Of a stretch of DNA of 41,056 nt, positions 33,019-41,056 are shown piece after piece. Each line of letters opens with the position of its first letter. Position 1 is the stretch's first letter. The translations under genes were made by a program, and so were the position numbers. Origin of the DNA: CAYOVG01 sp964407285 (GTDB lineage: Bacteria; Desulfobacterota; Syntrophobacteria; Syntrophobacterales; Syntrophobacteraceae); assembly GCA_964407285.1 (NCBI GenBank), contig CAYOVG010000014.1:1-41056 (forward strand), in the 5' to 3' direction. The notes below the pieces were generated by a model that saw only the letters and a list, made by a program, of their open reading frames with translations, was not told where the DNA came from and ran no database searches.

Positions 33019-33503
33019 GCTGTTTCCTCCCTTCTGATCTGAAGACTGAAAGCTTCTTGCATTACCTTCGGAACCCTCCCCTCTGCAGTCGAATCTCCAT
33101 TGTAAAACCACGCAAGGCGCGAAAATAAAGGATAAGGAGTGCTATGCGAACACCGCTGCCGTTTTATAATTTCGCGCCTTTCGTAGTCGATAAAATGCGG
33201 AGTGAGTTCCAGCAGCAATACCTCTTTTCATCGCATATATGGAAAAAACCTGCATGTATGTAAGATAATTAGACTTAACCCGTTGTAAACAGGGAATATT
33301 TTTATATTGCTCCATCCTGGTGGACGCCCCCGGAATGTCGATTCCCTCGAGTTCGAATGAACGGCTCAACGGGAGCCCGACGTCGTTGACGGCCGTCTTC
33401 AAATCCTCACCGGGAAAGCGGTCTTGCGCCGGGTGCGAGACAGGATGCGCTTCGACAGGTTTTCGGCGCAGCCGCCCGGCCCGGTCGAGCTTCACGGGTG
33501 CCC
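33019..33503. other. 485-bp region downstream of ubiE with inverted-repeat element
   Basis: The region holds an inverted repeat (33109-33185, listed separately) and an A+T-rich stretch (33225-33312). The latter is a likely promoter area for the DUF2231 gene or a remnant. A long - strand frame that crosses ubiE continues into 33142-33500 but has no family resemblance. I see no supported gene. Confidence 0.45.
33109..33185. repeat. inverted repeat, CACGAAAGGCGCGAA family (copy 1)
   Basis: The left arm CACGCAAGGCGCGAA (33109-33123) and right arm TTCGCGCCTTTCGTA (33171-33185) are complementary except at the outermost base and one internal base, with 47 nt between them. The same core occurs as an inverted pair on the other side of ubiE. 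Confidence 0.65.
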
Positions 33504-34238
33504 CTATTTCTTGACGCCCACATGCACGACGGCAATCCCGTTGGTAAGCCTTCGATAAGTCATTTGAGTGAAGCCTATTCCTTCCAGCAGAGCGGACAGT
33601 TCGTCCGGAAGCGGGAAGAGCCGGATGGATTCGGGCAGATAGGTATAGGCGAGCCTGGACCCCACGAGGATTTCCCCGACCACGGGCATGATATAGAATG
33701 AGTAAAAGTCGTAGAGCATCCGGAACCAGGGCGCGGTCGGCCTGGAAAACTCCAGGCACATCATCTTGCCTCCGGGTTTGAGCACCCGGTGCATCTCCCG
33801 GAAACCTTCCTCCATGCGGGTGAGATTGCGAATGCCGAATCCCACCATGGCCGCATCGAAGCTTGCATCCGGAAACGAGATGCGCTCGGCGTCCCCCTGG
33901 ACGAACTCGATCCGTTTCGTGCTGGAGTACTGGAGCATTTTGGGTATTCCGGCTTCCATCATGGGGCGGTTGATGTCGTAGAGCACCACCTTGCCGGAAG
34001 GTCCGATCTCCCTGGCGGCCAGCCGGGCCAGGTCGCCCGTTCCGCCGCACACGTCGAGCACGCGGTCTCCGGGTTTGAGCCCCATCATGTCCACCGAGAT
34101 TTGTTTCCAGATATAATGTATCCCGAAGCTCAGGAGCGTATTTCCAAGGTCGTACCTGGACGCCACCGTGTTGAAGTGGCGCTCGACCCACTTGACCTTT
34201 TCCTCCTCGGGAACCATCTTGTAACCGAAATTGGCCAT
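33504..34238 (-). CDS. ubiE: demethylmenaquinone/ubiquinone methyltransferase UbiE-like
   Basis: The 244-aa SAM-dependent methyltransferase has motif I LDVCGGTGDLA, followed by LYDINRPMMEAG, the FDAAMVGFGIRNL segment specific to UbiE/MenG, HRVLKPGGKMMCLEFS, and the end GIAVVHVGVK. It C-methylates the quinone ring in menaquinone (or ubiquinone) synthesis. In this lineage menaquinone is the likely quinone. The start ATG 34238 fits the family N-terminus (VPEEEKVKWVERHFNTVASRYD); a longer frame to 34340 is unlikely. No other menaquinone gene is adjacent. It is flanked on both sides by inverted-repeat elements. Confidence 0.92.
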   Translation of the reverse strand: MANFGYKMVPEEEKVKWVERHFNTVASRYDLGNTLLSFGIHYIWKQISVDMMGLKPGDRVLDVCGGTGDLARLAAREIGPSGKVVLYDINRPMMEAGIPKMLQYSSTKRIEFVQGDAERISFPDASFDAAMVGFGIRNLTRMEEGFREMHRVLKPGGKMMCLEFSRPTAPWFRMLYDFYSFYIMPVVGEILVGSRLAYTYLPESIRLFPLPDELSALLEGIGFTQMTYRRLTNGIAVVHVGVKK

Positions 34239-34735
34239 CCTGCCTTCACCTGACGAAGCTCCTTCCAAATTCCTTTCCACCTTGCCTCCATTCCGGTCCC
34301 GCCGCTCGCCATCGAACTGGAGCCGCAGCCTTGTCATCACCAGTAAAAGAATCGACTCTCAACCTCCGGACCGCCGATGGTCCATCCCACGGTCCGCTGT
34401 ATGTGCCTGAAAGATCCGGCCAGGTTAATTTATTTCATCTTGTCGCCTTTTTCCACCACGAAAGGCGCGAAAAACACGAAAAGGAAAAGGACTGCTGTTC
34501 GCGCCATTCGTGCTTTTCGTGATCCGCTTCCCGAGGTTCCCTTCCGCCGTATGCTTCCTACTGCCCGTTTTTCGTGCTCCGCGCTTGACCCCGCATGTGG
34601 ATCTGATTATTTTGCCGTAAGCTTTATCTTATACATAGGCGACGCTTTGGACGATACGGTCGATAAGAACGAACGGACGGCTTCCGGGATCGGAAACTCC
34701 GGATCTGCAACCATCTTCCAGTCAGGAGAACGAAT
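34239..34735. other. 497-bp divergent region between ubiE and CoA-binding protein gene
   Basis: It contains an inverted-repeat element (34457-34521, listed separately) and should hold promoters for ubiE and the CoA-binding protein gene. Open frames crossing it consist largely of the repeat. No gene is supported. Confidence 0.5.
34457..34521. repeat. inverted repeat, CACGAAAGGCGCGAA family (copy 2)
   Basis: CACGAAAGGCGCGAA (34457-34471) is the complement of TTCGCGCCATTCGTG (34498-34512) with one mismatch. CACGAAAAG (34475-34483) is the exact complement of CTTTTCGTG (34513-34521). The two pairs cross, so they could not form one simple hairpin. The element shares its core with the copy at 33109-33185. 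Confidence 0.7.
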
Positions 34736-35167
34736 ATGGCTCATTGTGATGTTCCCCTCAAGAACGTTTCGGACCAGGATATCACCCGCCTGCTGGAGAA
34801 TTCCAGGACCATCGCGGTGGTCGGGATCTCTCACAAGGAAGAGCGTGACAGCCACAGGGTGGCGAAATATCTGAAAAATCACGGCTACAGGATTATCCCG
34901 GTGAACCCCAAGTACAAGGAAGTCCTTGGAGAACCCTGCTATCCCGATCTGAAGGCGGTTCCCGACCACATAGACATAGTGGATATTTTCAGAAACGTGG
35001 ATGCAATTCCGGGAATTGTCGATGAGGCGATTGACGTGGGAGCCGACAGCGTGTGGATGCAGTTGGGACTCGCTCATGACGGAGCTGCCGAAAAAGCCTG
35101 CAATGCAGGGTTGTCGGTGATTATGGACCGGTGTATAAAGGTTGAGCACTCCCGGTTGATCCGGTAA
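34736..35167 (+). CDS. CoA-binding domain protein
   Basis: The 143-aa protein is a stand-alone Rossmann-type CoA-binding domain (YccU/CoA_binding_2). TIAVVGISHKEERDSHRVAKYLKNHGYRIIPVNP is the nucleotide-binding beta-alpha-beta part, followed by DIVDIFRNVDAIPGIVDEAI and VWMQLGL. It resembles the N-terminal domain of acetyl-CoA synthetase (ADP-forming) but has no catalytic partner domain. CAGGAG lies seven bases before the ATG. Function of stand-alone members is not settled. The MDRCIKVEH end is typical. Confidence 0.9.
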   Translation: MAHCDVPLKNVSDQDITRLLENSRTIAVVGISHKEERDSHRVAKYLKNHGYRIIPVNPKYKEVLGEPCYPDLKAVPDHIDIVDIFRNVDAIPGIVDEAIDVGADSVWMQLGLAHDGAAEKACNAGLSVIMDRCIKVEHSRLIR

Positions 35168-35393
35168 GCGGACGGGTGCGTTCCGCATCTGCGGGGGCTG
35201 CGGGAGAGTGTTGAACCATTGCAGGGTAAACCGGCGCTCCGGGGGATTTTGGGTTTCCAGCGCCGAAACGGCGGGGAATTCACGTTGTTTTTTGCCTGCG
35301 CCTGCGCCGGTTCGATGTGGCGGGTTGTTGTCGTTGCGGCGGTTGCCGGCCGCCGCCATTCATGAACCGTCTGCTGCCGCGGAGGGGAGGTCG

Positions 35394-36212
35394 ATGGAAT
35401 TCTTACGGCCTGAAGCTTTCTTCGAGTTGGAATCATTTAGATATCGGGACCTCTTCGCCCAATGCTCCTATGTCTGGGAAGCTTTGGGCAGACTTTCCTC
35501 CTATGTGGGGGAAAGAGCAGCGGGCGACGGTCCGGTTGCTTCACTGAGTTCCTTGAACTATCTTGGGACGCCCCTCCCCGAGACCCTGGTCTTCTGGAAA
35601 GGGCGGGTATGGCGAGAGGGATTTCGCATTTTGGGGGGTGATGTGACCAAAGGTTCGTTCCGGGTCGCGATCGAAGGCGAGGAGACCGCGGAAGCGATCG
35701 TTCTCTACGCGGGCTGCGTGTTCATGGACGGCCGTATACGCCTGGAAGCGGGTTCGGTTGTGGAACCCGGAGCGCTCATAAAGGGGCCCACGCTCATCGG
35801 TGCATACACCGAAGTTCGCCAGGGAGCTTATATACGAGGGAAATGCGCCATTGGAGACAGATGCGTGGTGGGGCATGCCACGGAGATGAAATCGAGCGTC
35901 ATGCTCGATGATGCCAAAGCCGGGCATTTCGCCTATCTCGGGGACAGCATCCTGGGGAATTCGACGAACCTCGGCGCCGGGACCAAGCTGGCGAATTTGA
36001 AGATCGGGGGGACTGTGGTCGGTATCCGTGCAGGCGGCCGGGTGGTTGACACGGGGATGAAAAAACTCGGGGCCGTTCTTGGAGACGCCGTGGAAATAGG
36101 CTGCAATGCGGTGACCAATCCCGGCGCGTTGCTCGGGAAGCGCAGCGTCGTATTGCCGCTGACGTCGGTATCTTCCGGGTACCATGAGCCCGGAAGCGTT
36201 GTACGCGCCTGA
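35394..36212 (+). CDS. left-handed beta-helix (hexapeptide) acyltransferase-like protein
   Basis: The 272-aa protein starts at ATG 35394, with GGAGGGGAGG upstream. Its second half is a left-handed beta-helix of hexapeptide repeats (AGSVVEPGALIKGPTLIGAYTEVRQGAYIRGKCAIGDRCVVGHATEMKSSVML). A GlmU-like section follows: HFAYLGDSILGNSTNLGAGTKLANLK and GDAVEIGCNAVTNPGALLGKRSVV. It resembles the acetyltransferase half of GlmU and related sugar-nucleotide enzymes, but has no nucleotidyltransferase domain. The N-terminal 75 residues are unfamiliar. A sugar or sugar-phosphate acyltransferase is likely; the substrate is unknown. Confidence 0.82.
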   Translation: MEFLRPEAFFELESFRYRDLFAQCSYVWEALGRLSSYVGERAAGDGPVASLSSLNYLGTPLPETLVFWKGRVWREGFRILGGDVTKGSFRVAIEGEETAEAIVLYAGCVFMDGRIRLEAGSVVEPGALIKGPTLIGAYTEVRQGAYIRGKCAIGDRCVVGHATEMKSSVMLDDAKAGHFAYLGDSILGNSTNLGAGTKLANLKIGGTVVGIRAGGRVVDTGMKKLGAVLGDAVEIGCNAVTNPGALLGKRSVVLPLTSVSSGYHEPGSVVRA

Positions 36213-36289
36213 TGAGCGGATCGCCTCGGCGCTCGTCCTGAAACACCCGCCAGGTCCCCACGAGCCGTTTGGAATCCCCGCCTTTCTTT

Positions 36290-36320
36290 CCGGTTCCCCC
36301 GCGCCAACGGGAGGAACCGG
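36290..36320 (+). promoter_or_regulatory. strong hairpin between beta-helix protein gene and GH57 gene
   Basis: CCGGTTCCCCCG (36290-36301) pairs with CGGGAGGAACCGG (36308-36320) around a 6-nt loop with one bulged A, making a 12-bp stem. It is followed by TTATACCTGATAAGG, not a T-run. It may be an inefficient terminator, a transcript-stabilising structure, or a leader element for the GH57 gene 27 nt downstream. Confidence 0.45.
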
Positions 36321-36347
36321 TTATACCTGATAAGGAATAACTGTAGC

Positions 36348-38924
36348 ATGTCGAACATTCGGGTCGATAAAACCGACAAAGATAGATTTGTCTGCATTCA
36401 CGGCCACTTCTACCAGCCGCCGCGTGAAAACCCGTGGTTGGATGAAGTGGAGCGGGAGTTGAGCGCGGCCCCCTTCCACGACTGGAACGAGAGAATCCTG
36501 CAGGAGTGTTACCGGTCCAACATGGCCGCCAGGATCGTGGATTCCCAGAACCGCATCCTCCAGATGTGCAATAATTTCAATTTCCTCAGCTTCAACTTCG
36601 GTCCCACGCTCCTGCGGTGGATCGAGCGGCGCGCGCCGGCGGTGTACGAAGCGATTCTCAATGCGGATAGAGAGAGCTGCAAACGGTTTGGAGGCCACGG
36701 CAACGCTTTCGCCCAGGTGTATAATCATATCATCATGCCCCTGGCTTCCCGTCGAGACAAAGTGACCCAGGTCCGGTGGGGCGTTCGCGATTTCGAAAAG
36801 CGCTTCGGCCGCCGTCCGGAGGGAATTTGGCTGGCGGAAACCGCCGTGGACCGTGAGACCCTGGAAATATTGGCGGAAGAGGGGATACGCTTCACGGTCC
36901 TTTCTCCCTTCCAGGCGGCGCGGTGGCGTTTCATCAAACCCGAAGAAGGTCAATGGCGGGATGCAAGCGGCGGCGAGATACCCACCGGGAGACCGTACCG
37001 CTTCCAGTGCTCCGGTTCCCGCCATGTGGATCTCTTCTTCTACGATCAGTCTCTGGCCCACGGCATTGCTTTCGAACGCCTGCTGGAACACAGCGGCAAG
37101 GTGATCGAAAGGATCGATGCCGTCCATGCGGGCCGTCCGGCGGGGGAAGCGGGGATTCGTGAGCCCTGGCTCGTGCACTCCGCGACCGACGGCGAATCCT
37201 ACGGCCACCATTTCAAATTCGGCGATATGGCCCTGGCCGCCGCCTTCCGGGAACTCACCAGGGACCCGCACACCCACATTATCAATTACTCCGCGTTTCT
37301 GGCCCAGTTTCCCCCGGTGGCGGAAGTGGAAATCCTGGAGAATACCGCCTGGAGTTGCGCTCACGGCATCGGACGCTGGCAGGACGATTGCGGCTGCAAC
37401 GTCGGCGCCCAGCCGGGCTGGAACCAGAAGTGGAGGCGTCCTCTCCGCGATTCCTTGAACCGGCTTCGCGACCTTCTGGCCGTCCATTACGAGCGCGAGA
37501 TGGGCAGGCTCGCCAAAGACCCCTGGAAGGTGCGCGACGACTACGTCAATGTCATTCCGGACACGGGCAGAATCAGAACGGACTTCGCAAGGGTGCAAAC
37601 GGGCAGGGACCTCGGCGCTCCCGAACTCAACCGGTTCTACCAGTTGCTGGAAATGCAGCGCTGCGCCATGGCCATGTTCACCTCCTGCGGGTGGTTTTTT
37701 AACGAAATAAGCGAACTGGAAGCGGTCCTCGTGCTCTCTTACGCCGCCCGGGCTATCCAGTTGGCGGAAGAGAGCGGTGCGCCGTCTCCGGAACCCGAAT
37801 TCCTTCAGATCCTCCAAAAGGCCCCCTGCAACGTGGCGGAGTTCGCCAACGGCGCGGACGTTTACCTGAAGAAGGTGAAACCCCGCGTGGTGAGCACGGA
37901 CAGGGTGGCGGTCGCTTACGTCCTGCGGTCGTTCGTGGAGCCGTCCGCGGCCTCCCCCAGGCTGTACTTCTATCACGTCTCGCACCGGCAGCAGGAGGAC
38001 CTCGGGGCCAGCCCCATACCCTGCCGCTACGGACGAATTGCGGTCCGGGATGAGCGCACGCTGGATCAGAAGGAATTCCTTTACGCTCTGCTCCATTTCG
38101 GCGGCTTCGACTTCCGTTGTTCCGTAAAGCCGTTCGAAACCAGCGCGGAGTACGATTCAATCCTCAAAGCGCTGCGGCAGTCCGTCGAGGAGCAGAACAC
38201 CGTTCAGATCATACGAATTCTTGATCAATCCTTCGGAAAGTCCGCCTTCAGCCTTCATGACGTATTTCGGGATATGAGGAGTTCCATTGCGCTACGGATG
38301 ACTCAGGGCCCCATGAAGCTGTTTTCCGATTTCCAGAGGCACCTGTATGAGGACCATCGCTCCCTGATGCGCTCGCTGAACCGGTGGGGCATCGAGTTGC
38401 CCGACGACATGCGGGTGCTGGTGAAACGCGTTTTGAGCCACGAGGTGCAACTGCTTGTGAAGGAGATGGTGGAGCACGAGCAGCAGCCTGCGTCTCGCGA
38501 CTCGCTCGGCGAGGAGGCCGACTTTTTCCATAGGGCCCACATGGGACGGCTGCGCTCGCTGCTCATGGAGGCGCACACGTGGAAGGCGGCGATCATCAGC
38601 GCCGATACCGCGGAAATGCTGGGCATTGCCATGCTGGACATCCTGGAGGGGTTGTACGAATCCTTCGCTCCTCAAAGCGCCGCCAGGATTTTGAGGCTCA
38701 TCGAGATATGCCGCCTCCTGGAGATACGGCCCCACCTCTGGGAGATGCAGACTCAATACTACAAGCTGGCCGGAAAAGGGATGAAGGACCGGGAGTATGC
38801 GTCCCGGCTCCATAATTGCGAAGGTCTGTTCGTAAACCAGTTGGACGATTTCCTCCATTGCCGGTTCGCCGAGCTTCTGGGGAAGAGTCCGGAAGACGTC
38901 GGATGCTGGTTGCCGGATGCCTGA
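36348..38924 (+). CDS. glycoside hydrolase family 57 protein with DUF3536 region
   Basis: The 858-aa cytoplasmic protein starts with the GH57 motif HGHFYQPPRENPW (His in the catalytic cleft) and includes the conserved RPEGIWLAETAVDRETLEIL segment (nucleophile Glu in motif 3) and later DGESYGHHFKFGD (acid/base Asp motif), followed by HGIGRWQDDCGC. The second half (about 370-858) is a long helical region matching DUF3536 associated with these proteins. GH57 enzymes act on alpha-glucans (amylase, branching enzyme, 4-alpha-glucanotransferase). The exact activity is not predictable here. It lies 135 nt after the beta-helix gene. Confidence 0.9.
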   Translation: MSNIRVDKTDKDRFVCIHGHFYQPPRENPWLDEVERELSAAPFHDWNERILQECYRSNMAARIVDSQNRILQMCNNFNFLSFNFGPTLLRWIERRAPAVYEAILNADRESCKRFGGHGNAFAQVYNHIIMPLASRRDKVTQVRWGVRDFEKRFGRRPEGIWLAETAVDRETLEILAEEGIRFTVLSPFQAARWRFIKPEEGQWRDASGGEIPTGRPYRFQCSGSRHVDLFFYDQSLAHGIAFERLLEHSGKVIERIDAVHAGRPAGEAGIREPWLVHSATDGESYGHHFKFGDMALAAAFRELTRDPHTHIINYSAFLAQFPPVAEVEILENTAWSCAHGIGRWQDDCGCNVGAQPGWNQKWRRPLRDSLNRLRDLLAVHYEREMGRLAKDPWKVRDDYVNVIPDTGRIRTDFARVQTGRDLGAPELNRFYQLLEMQRCAMAMFTSCGWFFNEISELEAVLVLSYAARAIQLAEESGAPSPEPEFLQILQKAPCNVAEFANGADVYLKKVKPRVVSTDRVAVAYVLRSFVEPSAASPRLYFYHVSHRQQEDLGASPIPCRYGRIAVRDERTLDQKEFLYALLHFGGFDFRCSVKPFETSAEYDSILKALRQSVEEQNTVQIIRILDQSFGKSAFSLHDVFRDMRSSIALRMTQGPMKLFSDFQRHLYEDHRSLMRSLNRWGIELPDDMRVLVKRVLSHEVQLLVKEMVEHEQQPASRDSLGEEADFFHRAHMGRLRSLLMEAHTWKAAIISADTAEMLGIAMLDILEGLYESFAPQSAARILRLIEICRLLEIRPHLWEMQTQYYKLAGKGMKDREYASRLHNCEGLFVNQLDDFLHCRFAELLGKSPEDVGCWLPDA

Positions 38925-39038
38925 GAAGCATGATGCGCGCTTGTCACGGCCGTGGAAAGCTGCTAGGATGCCGATTTCGGAGTAGCCGGCGGGCTTTGCG
39001 CAGGGGTATTCGTTTTCGGCTGGAATGGTAGAGCATTA

Positions 39039-40355
39039 GTGAGTTCAGTAACGGCGCACAAGATCGAATGCGGGCCGGTTTGTCCCGCTCCGGGGGGACA
39101 TGAGCCTGCCGTCGGGCCGGGAAGCGCGGCCCCGTCAAGAGGACCGAAAGCCCTCGTCATAGGAAACCTCACCATCGATCCTCCCCTCGTGTTGGCCCCC
39201 ATGGCGGGGGTTACCGATTCTCCATATCGCGCCGTCATGGCCGGTCATGGCATTGGAATGGCCACCACCGAAATGGTGAGCGCGGAAGGATTGCGCCGAA
39301 AGCAACCGGCCAGTTGGCGCCTGTGCGCTCAGACGCCCGAGTTGCCCGTGCCTCTGGCGGTTCAGATATTCGGGAGCGATCCCGTTGCGGTTTCCGAGGC
39401 GGCGAGGATGGTCGAGCAAGGCGGCGCGCCTCTTATCGACATCAACGCGGGGTGTCCCGCCAGGAAGATCGTGCGCCAGGGTTCCGGCGCATGTCTCCTC
39501 AAGGACCCCGATCACCTTGCGTTCCTGGTGGAACAAACCCGGAAGGCGGTCTCGGTCCCCCTCACGGTCAAGATCCGGCTGGGTTGGGATGCCGATTCCA
39601 TATGCGTTGTCGAGACGGTGAAACGGCTGGAATCCGCGGGTGTGGACGCGGTGACGATCCATGCCCGGACGGCGGCGCAGCAGTACGCCGGGAGCGCGGA
39701 TTGGGAGTGGATTCGAAGAGCGAAGGCCTCCGCGCGCATTCCCGTCATCGGCAACGGGGACGTCTGCAGCCCGTCGTCCGCGGACCGGATGCTCCTGGAG
39801 ACGGAATGTGACGCGGTGATGATCGGTCGTTCGAGCATGGGGAATCCATGGCTCTTTTCCGCGATTGCCGAACGGTGGAGCCGTTCCCCGTCCTTGTGCG
39901 GCGGCGGTGCGGGGACCGTTGCGGCGGAGAGCGGGGCGGCGGAGAGCGGGGCGGGGGGGTGGGAGGTCTTCCACGAGACGGTCGGCGCTCACCTGCAGGC
40001 CTTCATGCGCTGCAAACCTCAGTGCATCGGCCATCTTCGAATGATCATGGTCTGGTATTCCAGGGGGTGTCCCGACGCCGCAAAGTTGCGCTCGTCGCTC
40101 ATGCGAGTGAACCGGGTGGACGACATGCTGAGCCTGTTCCGGAAGTGGCTGGATGAAAACGCCGCCGGAAGTCCGGATTTCTTGCCATTTAAGCTGGGCG
40201 AGACCGGAACCTCGGCTTCGCTCCGACGGCGGGACGGTTGCGAGGGCGGCCCGGAGGGAGTCGGGCCTGCGGCGTGCCGGGCCGACGGGCGGGGCGCGTC
40301 GGAATTCGTTCGGACATCCGTGAATGCGGATGATGGAGGGGATGTAAGGCAATGA
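39039..40355 (+). CDS. dusB: tRNA-dihydrouridine synthase (DusB-like)
   Basis: The 438-aa flavoprotein from GTG 39039 reduces specific uridines of tRNA to dihydrouridine. The FMN-barrel start PLVLAPMAGVTDSPYR (49-64), catalytic Cys139 in DINAGCPARKIVRQGSGACLL, the DAVTIHARTAAQQYAG segment and MIGRSSMGNPWLF are all diagnostic. Compared with typical DusB (about 320-350 aa) it has a 40-residue N-terminal extension, an insertion of Gly/Ala/Glu/Ser coded by a perfect 15-bp tandem duplication (39921-39950), and a disordered C-terminal tail of about 55 residues. The stop overlaps the ispH start by four bases (ATGA), so the two genes are coupled. Confidence 0.92.
   Translation: MSSVTAHKIECGPVCPAPGGHEPAVGPGSAAPSRGPKALVIGNLTIDPPLVLAPMAGVTDSPYRAVMAGHGIGMATTEMVSAEGLRRKQPASWRLCAQTPELPVPLAVQIFGSDPVAVSEAARMVEQGGAPLIDINAGCPARKIVRQGSGACLLKDPDHLAFLVEQTRKAVSVPLTVKIRLGWDADSICVVETVKRLESAGVDAVTIHARTAAQQYAGSADWEWIRRAKASARIPVIGNGDVCSPSSADRMLLETECDAVMIGRSSMGNPWLFSAIAERWSRSPSLCGGGAGTVAAESGAAESGAGGWEVFHETVGAHLQAFMRCKPQCIGHLRMIMVWYSRGCPDAAKLRSSLMRVNRVDDMLSLFRKWLDENAAGSPDFLPFKLGETGTSASLRRRDGCEGGPEGVGPAACRADGRGASEFVRTSVNADDGGDVRQ
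39921..39950 (+). repeat. perfect 15-bp tandem duplication inside dusB
   Basis: The unit GCGGCGGAGAGCGGG occurs twice in direct tandem, followed by a partial third copy (GCGGGG). It is in frame (five codons per unit) and codes for part of a Gly/Ala/Glu/Ser insertion, so the reading frame is kept. Slippage during replication is the likely origin. Confidence 0.9.
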
Positions 40356-41056
40356 AAGTCATCGTGGCTGAGACGGCCGGCTTCTGCAATGGCGTGAAGC
40401 ATGCCCTGGAACTGACGTTGAATGCTCTCCAGATGCGCAAGAACGGAGATGTGATCTGCACTTTCGGCCCTTTGATCCACAATCGTCATGTACTTGAGAT
40501 GCTGGAGAAAAGAGGCATCGTTGCCGAGAGCCGGATTGAAGACTGCGGCAACAAGCATGTGATAGTCAGGGCGCATGGCATTCCGCCCGAGCAGCGCAAG
40601 GCCCTGCACGATGCGGGCGGGCGCATCATCGATGCGACCTGCAGGCGCGTGGCCAGAGTGCAGTCCATGATCAAACGCTACACGGCGCGCGGGTACAATA
40701 CGGTTATCGTGGGGGATGCGGACCACGCCGAAGTCATCGGCCTGATGGGGTATACCGAAGGCCGGGGCAGGGTGATAAATCAGCCGGAGCAAGTAAACGA
40801 TCTTCCCGTGGAGTGGAGCGACGTGCTCCTGGTCACCCAGACGACCCAGAATGAGAACGTATTCCGCGAGATCGAGAAGCGGTTCCTCGATCGCTACCCT
40901 CGGGGAGTGGTGAAGAACACCATCTGCGGTTCGACGCATGAGCGTCAGGCGGAAGTGCGGCAGTTGTGCCGAAAGGTCGAAGCGATGGTCATCGTGGGCG
41001 GTTACCATAGCGGCAATCCCGCCCGGCTGGCGGAACTAGCGCGCGAATGCGGAGTG
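40352..41056 (+). CDS. ispH: 4-hydroxy-3-methylbut-2-enyl diphosphate reductase IspH (5' part, runs off the window)
   Basis: The first 235 codons are present; the gene runs past the window end. IspH catalyses the last step of the MEP isoprenoid pathway. Its three iron-sulfur-cluster Cys are visible: C12 (AGFCNGV), C97 (IDATC) and C192 (NTICGSTHERQ). Substrate-binding residues His43 (GPLIHN), His75 (RAHG), His125 (DADHAEVIG), the VTQTT segment and YHSGNP are also present. The position after C97 is Arg (DATCRR), where I expect Pro in common IspH (DATCP). Isoprenoid and quinone synthesis would connect it to ubiE. GGAGGGG lies upstream and the ATG overlaps the dusB stop. Confidence 0.95.
   Translation, partial: MKVIVAETAGFCNGVKHALELTLNALQMRKNGDVICTFGPLIHNRHVLEMLEKRGIVAESRIEDCGNKHVIVRAHGIPPEQRKALHDAGGRIIDATCRRVARVQSMIKRYTARGYNTVIVGDADHAEVIGLMGYTEGRGRVINQPEQVNDLPVEWSDVLLVTQTTQNENVFREIEKRFLDRYPRGVVKNTICGSTHERQAEVRQLCRKVEAMVIVGGYHSGNPARLAELARECGV

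Noticed and set aside
33142..34191. Long - strand frame overlapping ubiE
   Set aside because: Most of it is an alternative frame of ubiE, and the tail past ubiE has no family resemblance.
1..41056. CRISPR arrays, rRNA, complete insertion sequences, prophage
   Set aside because: No regularly spaced repeats, rRNA-like sequence, transposase catalytic domain or phage structural genes were found. The ISL3-like finger at 4260-5723 lacks the catalytic part.

Overview
The window is G+C-rich, gene-dense bacterial chromosome. It looks deltaproteobacterial (Desulfobacterota / Thermodesulfobacteriota), most likely a sulfate-reducing or syntrophic lineage near Syntrophobacter. The reasons are an NtrC-type sigma-54 regulator with a small coiled-coil neighbour, a multihaem lipoprotein cytochrome beside a porin, a UbiE-type quinone methyltransferase, a CheD/CheX/CheZ-containing chemotaxis cluster, and a probable in-frame UGA (selenocysteine) codon. 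The lineage is inferred from gene content. No rRNA, tRNA, CRISPR array or complete mobile element is visible.

Layout. (1) 1-4139, + strand: small coiled-coil protein, sigma-54 response regulator, NudC-like Nudix hydrolase, AlkD-like DNA glycosylase and Smr-domain protein. (2) 4260-6776, - strand: a protein joining an ISL3-transposase-type zinc finger to TPR repeats, and a metallo-beta-lactamase-fold hydrolase. (3) 7290-12181: an electron-transfer and cell-surface region with an outer-membrane beta-barrel, a 14-haem lipoprotein cytochrome, a mono-haem cytochrome (- strand) and a secreted cupredoxin-PKD-FG-GAP protein. (4) 12347-14840: a tight operon of a KamA-family radical SAM aminomutase, a family-4-like uracil-DNA glycosylase and a DUF166 protein. 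The DUF166 frame is interrupted by one UGA that is followed by a SECIS-like hairpin. (5) 15064-16266: exported protein of unknown function.

(6) 16414-24435: chemotaxis operon cheR-cheD-cheY-cheX-cheD-cheB-cheY-cheA-cheZ, with several start/stop overlaps and a strong terminator after cheZ. On the opposite strand lie cheW and a soluble diguanylate cyclase, followed by a flgM-like anti-sigma-28 gene (+). The cluster has two receptor deamidases, two CheY proteins and two kinds of CheY-P phosphatase but no receptor gene. Both the CheA and CheZ proteins have non-standard extra domains. (7) 28029-33018: cysteine-cluster protein, MltD-like lytic transglycosylase, an HExxH protein and two small membrane proteins. 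(8) 33504-41056: ubiE flanked on both sides by inverted-repeat elements, a CoA-binding protein, a left-handed beta-helix acyltransferase-like protein, a GH57 glycosidase, a DusB-like tRNA-dihydrouridine synthase and the first 235 codons of ispH.

The most interesting item is the DUF166 gene (14103-14840). A single in-frame TGA joins two halves of one recognisable protein in the same frame, is followed at once by a Cys codon, and has a hairpin with a GG-starting apical loop 17 nt downstream. This fits a bacterial selenoprotein. Second-rank items are the transposase-finger/TPR fusion, the CheZ with a degenerate Hpt-like N-terminus, the CheA with an MshEN-like insert, a perfect 28-bp palindrome, and the repeats around ubiE.
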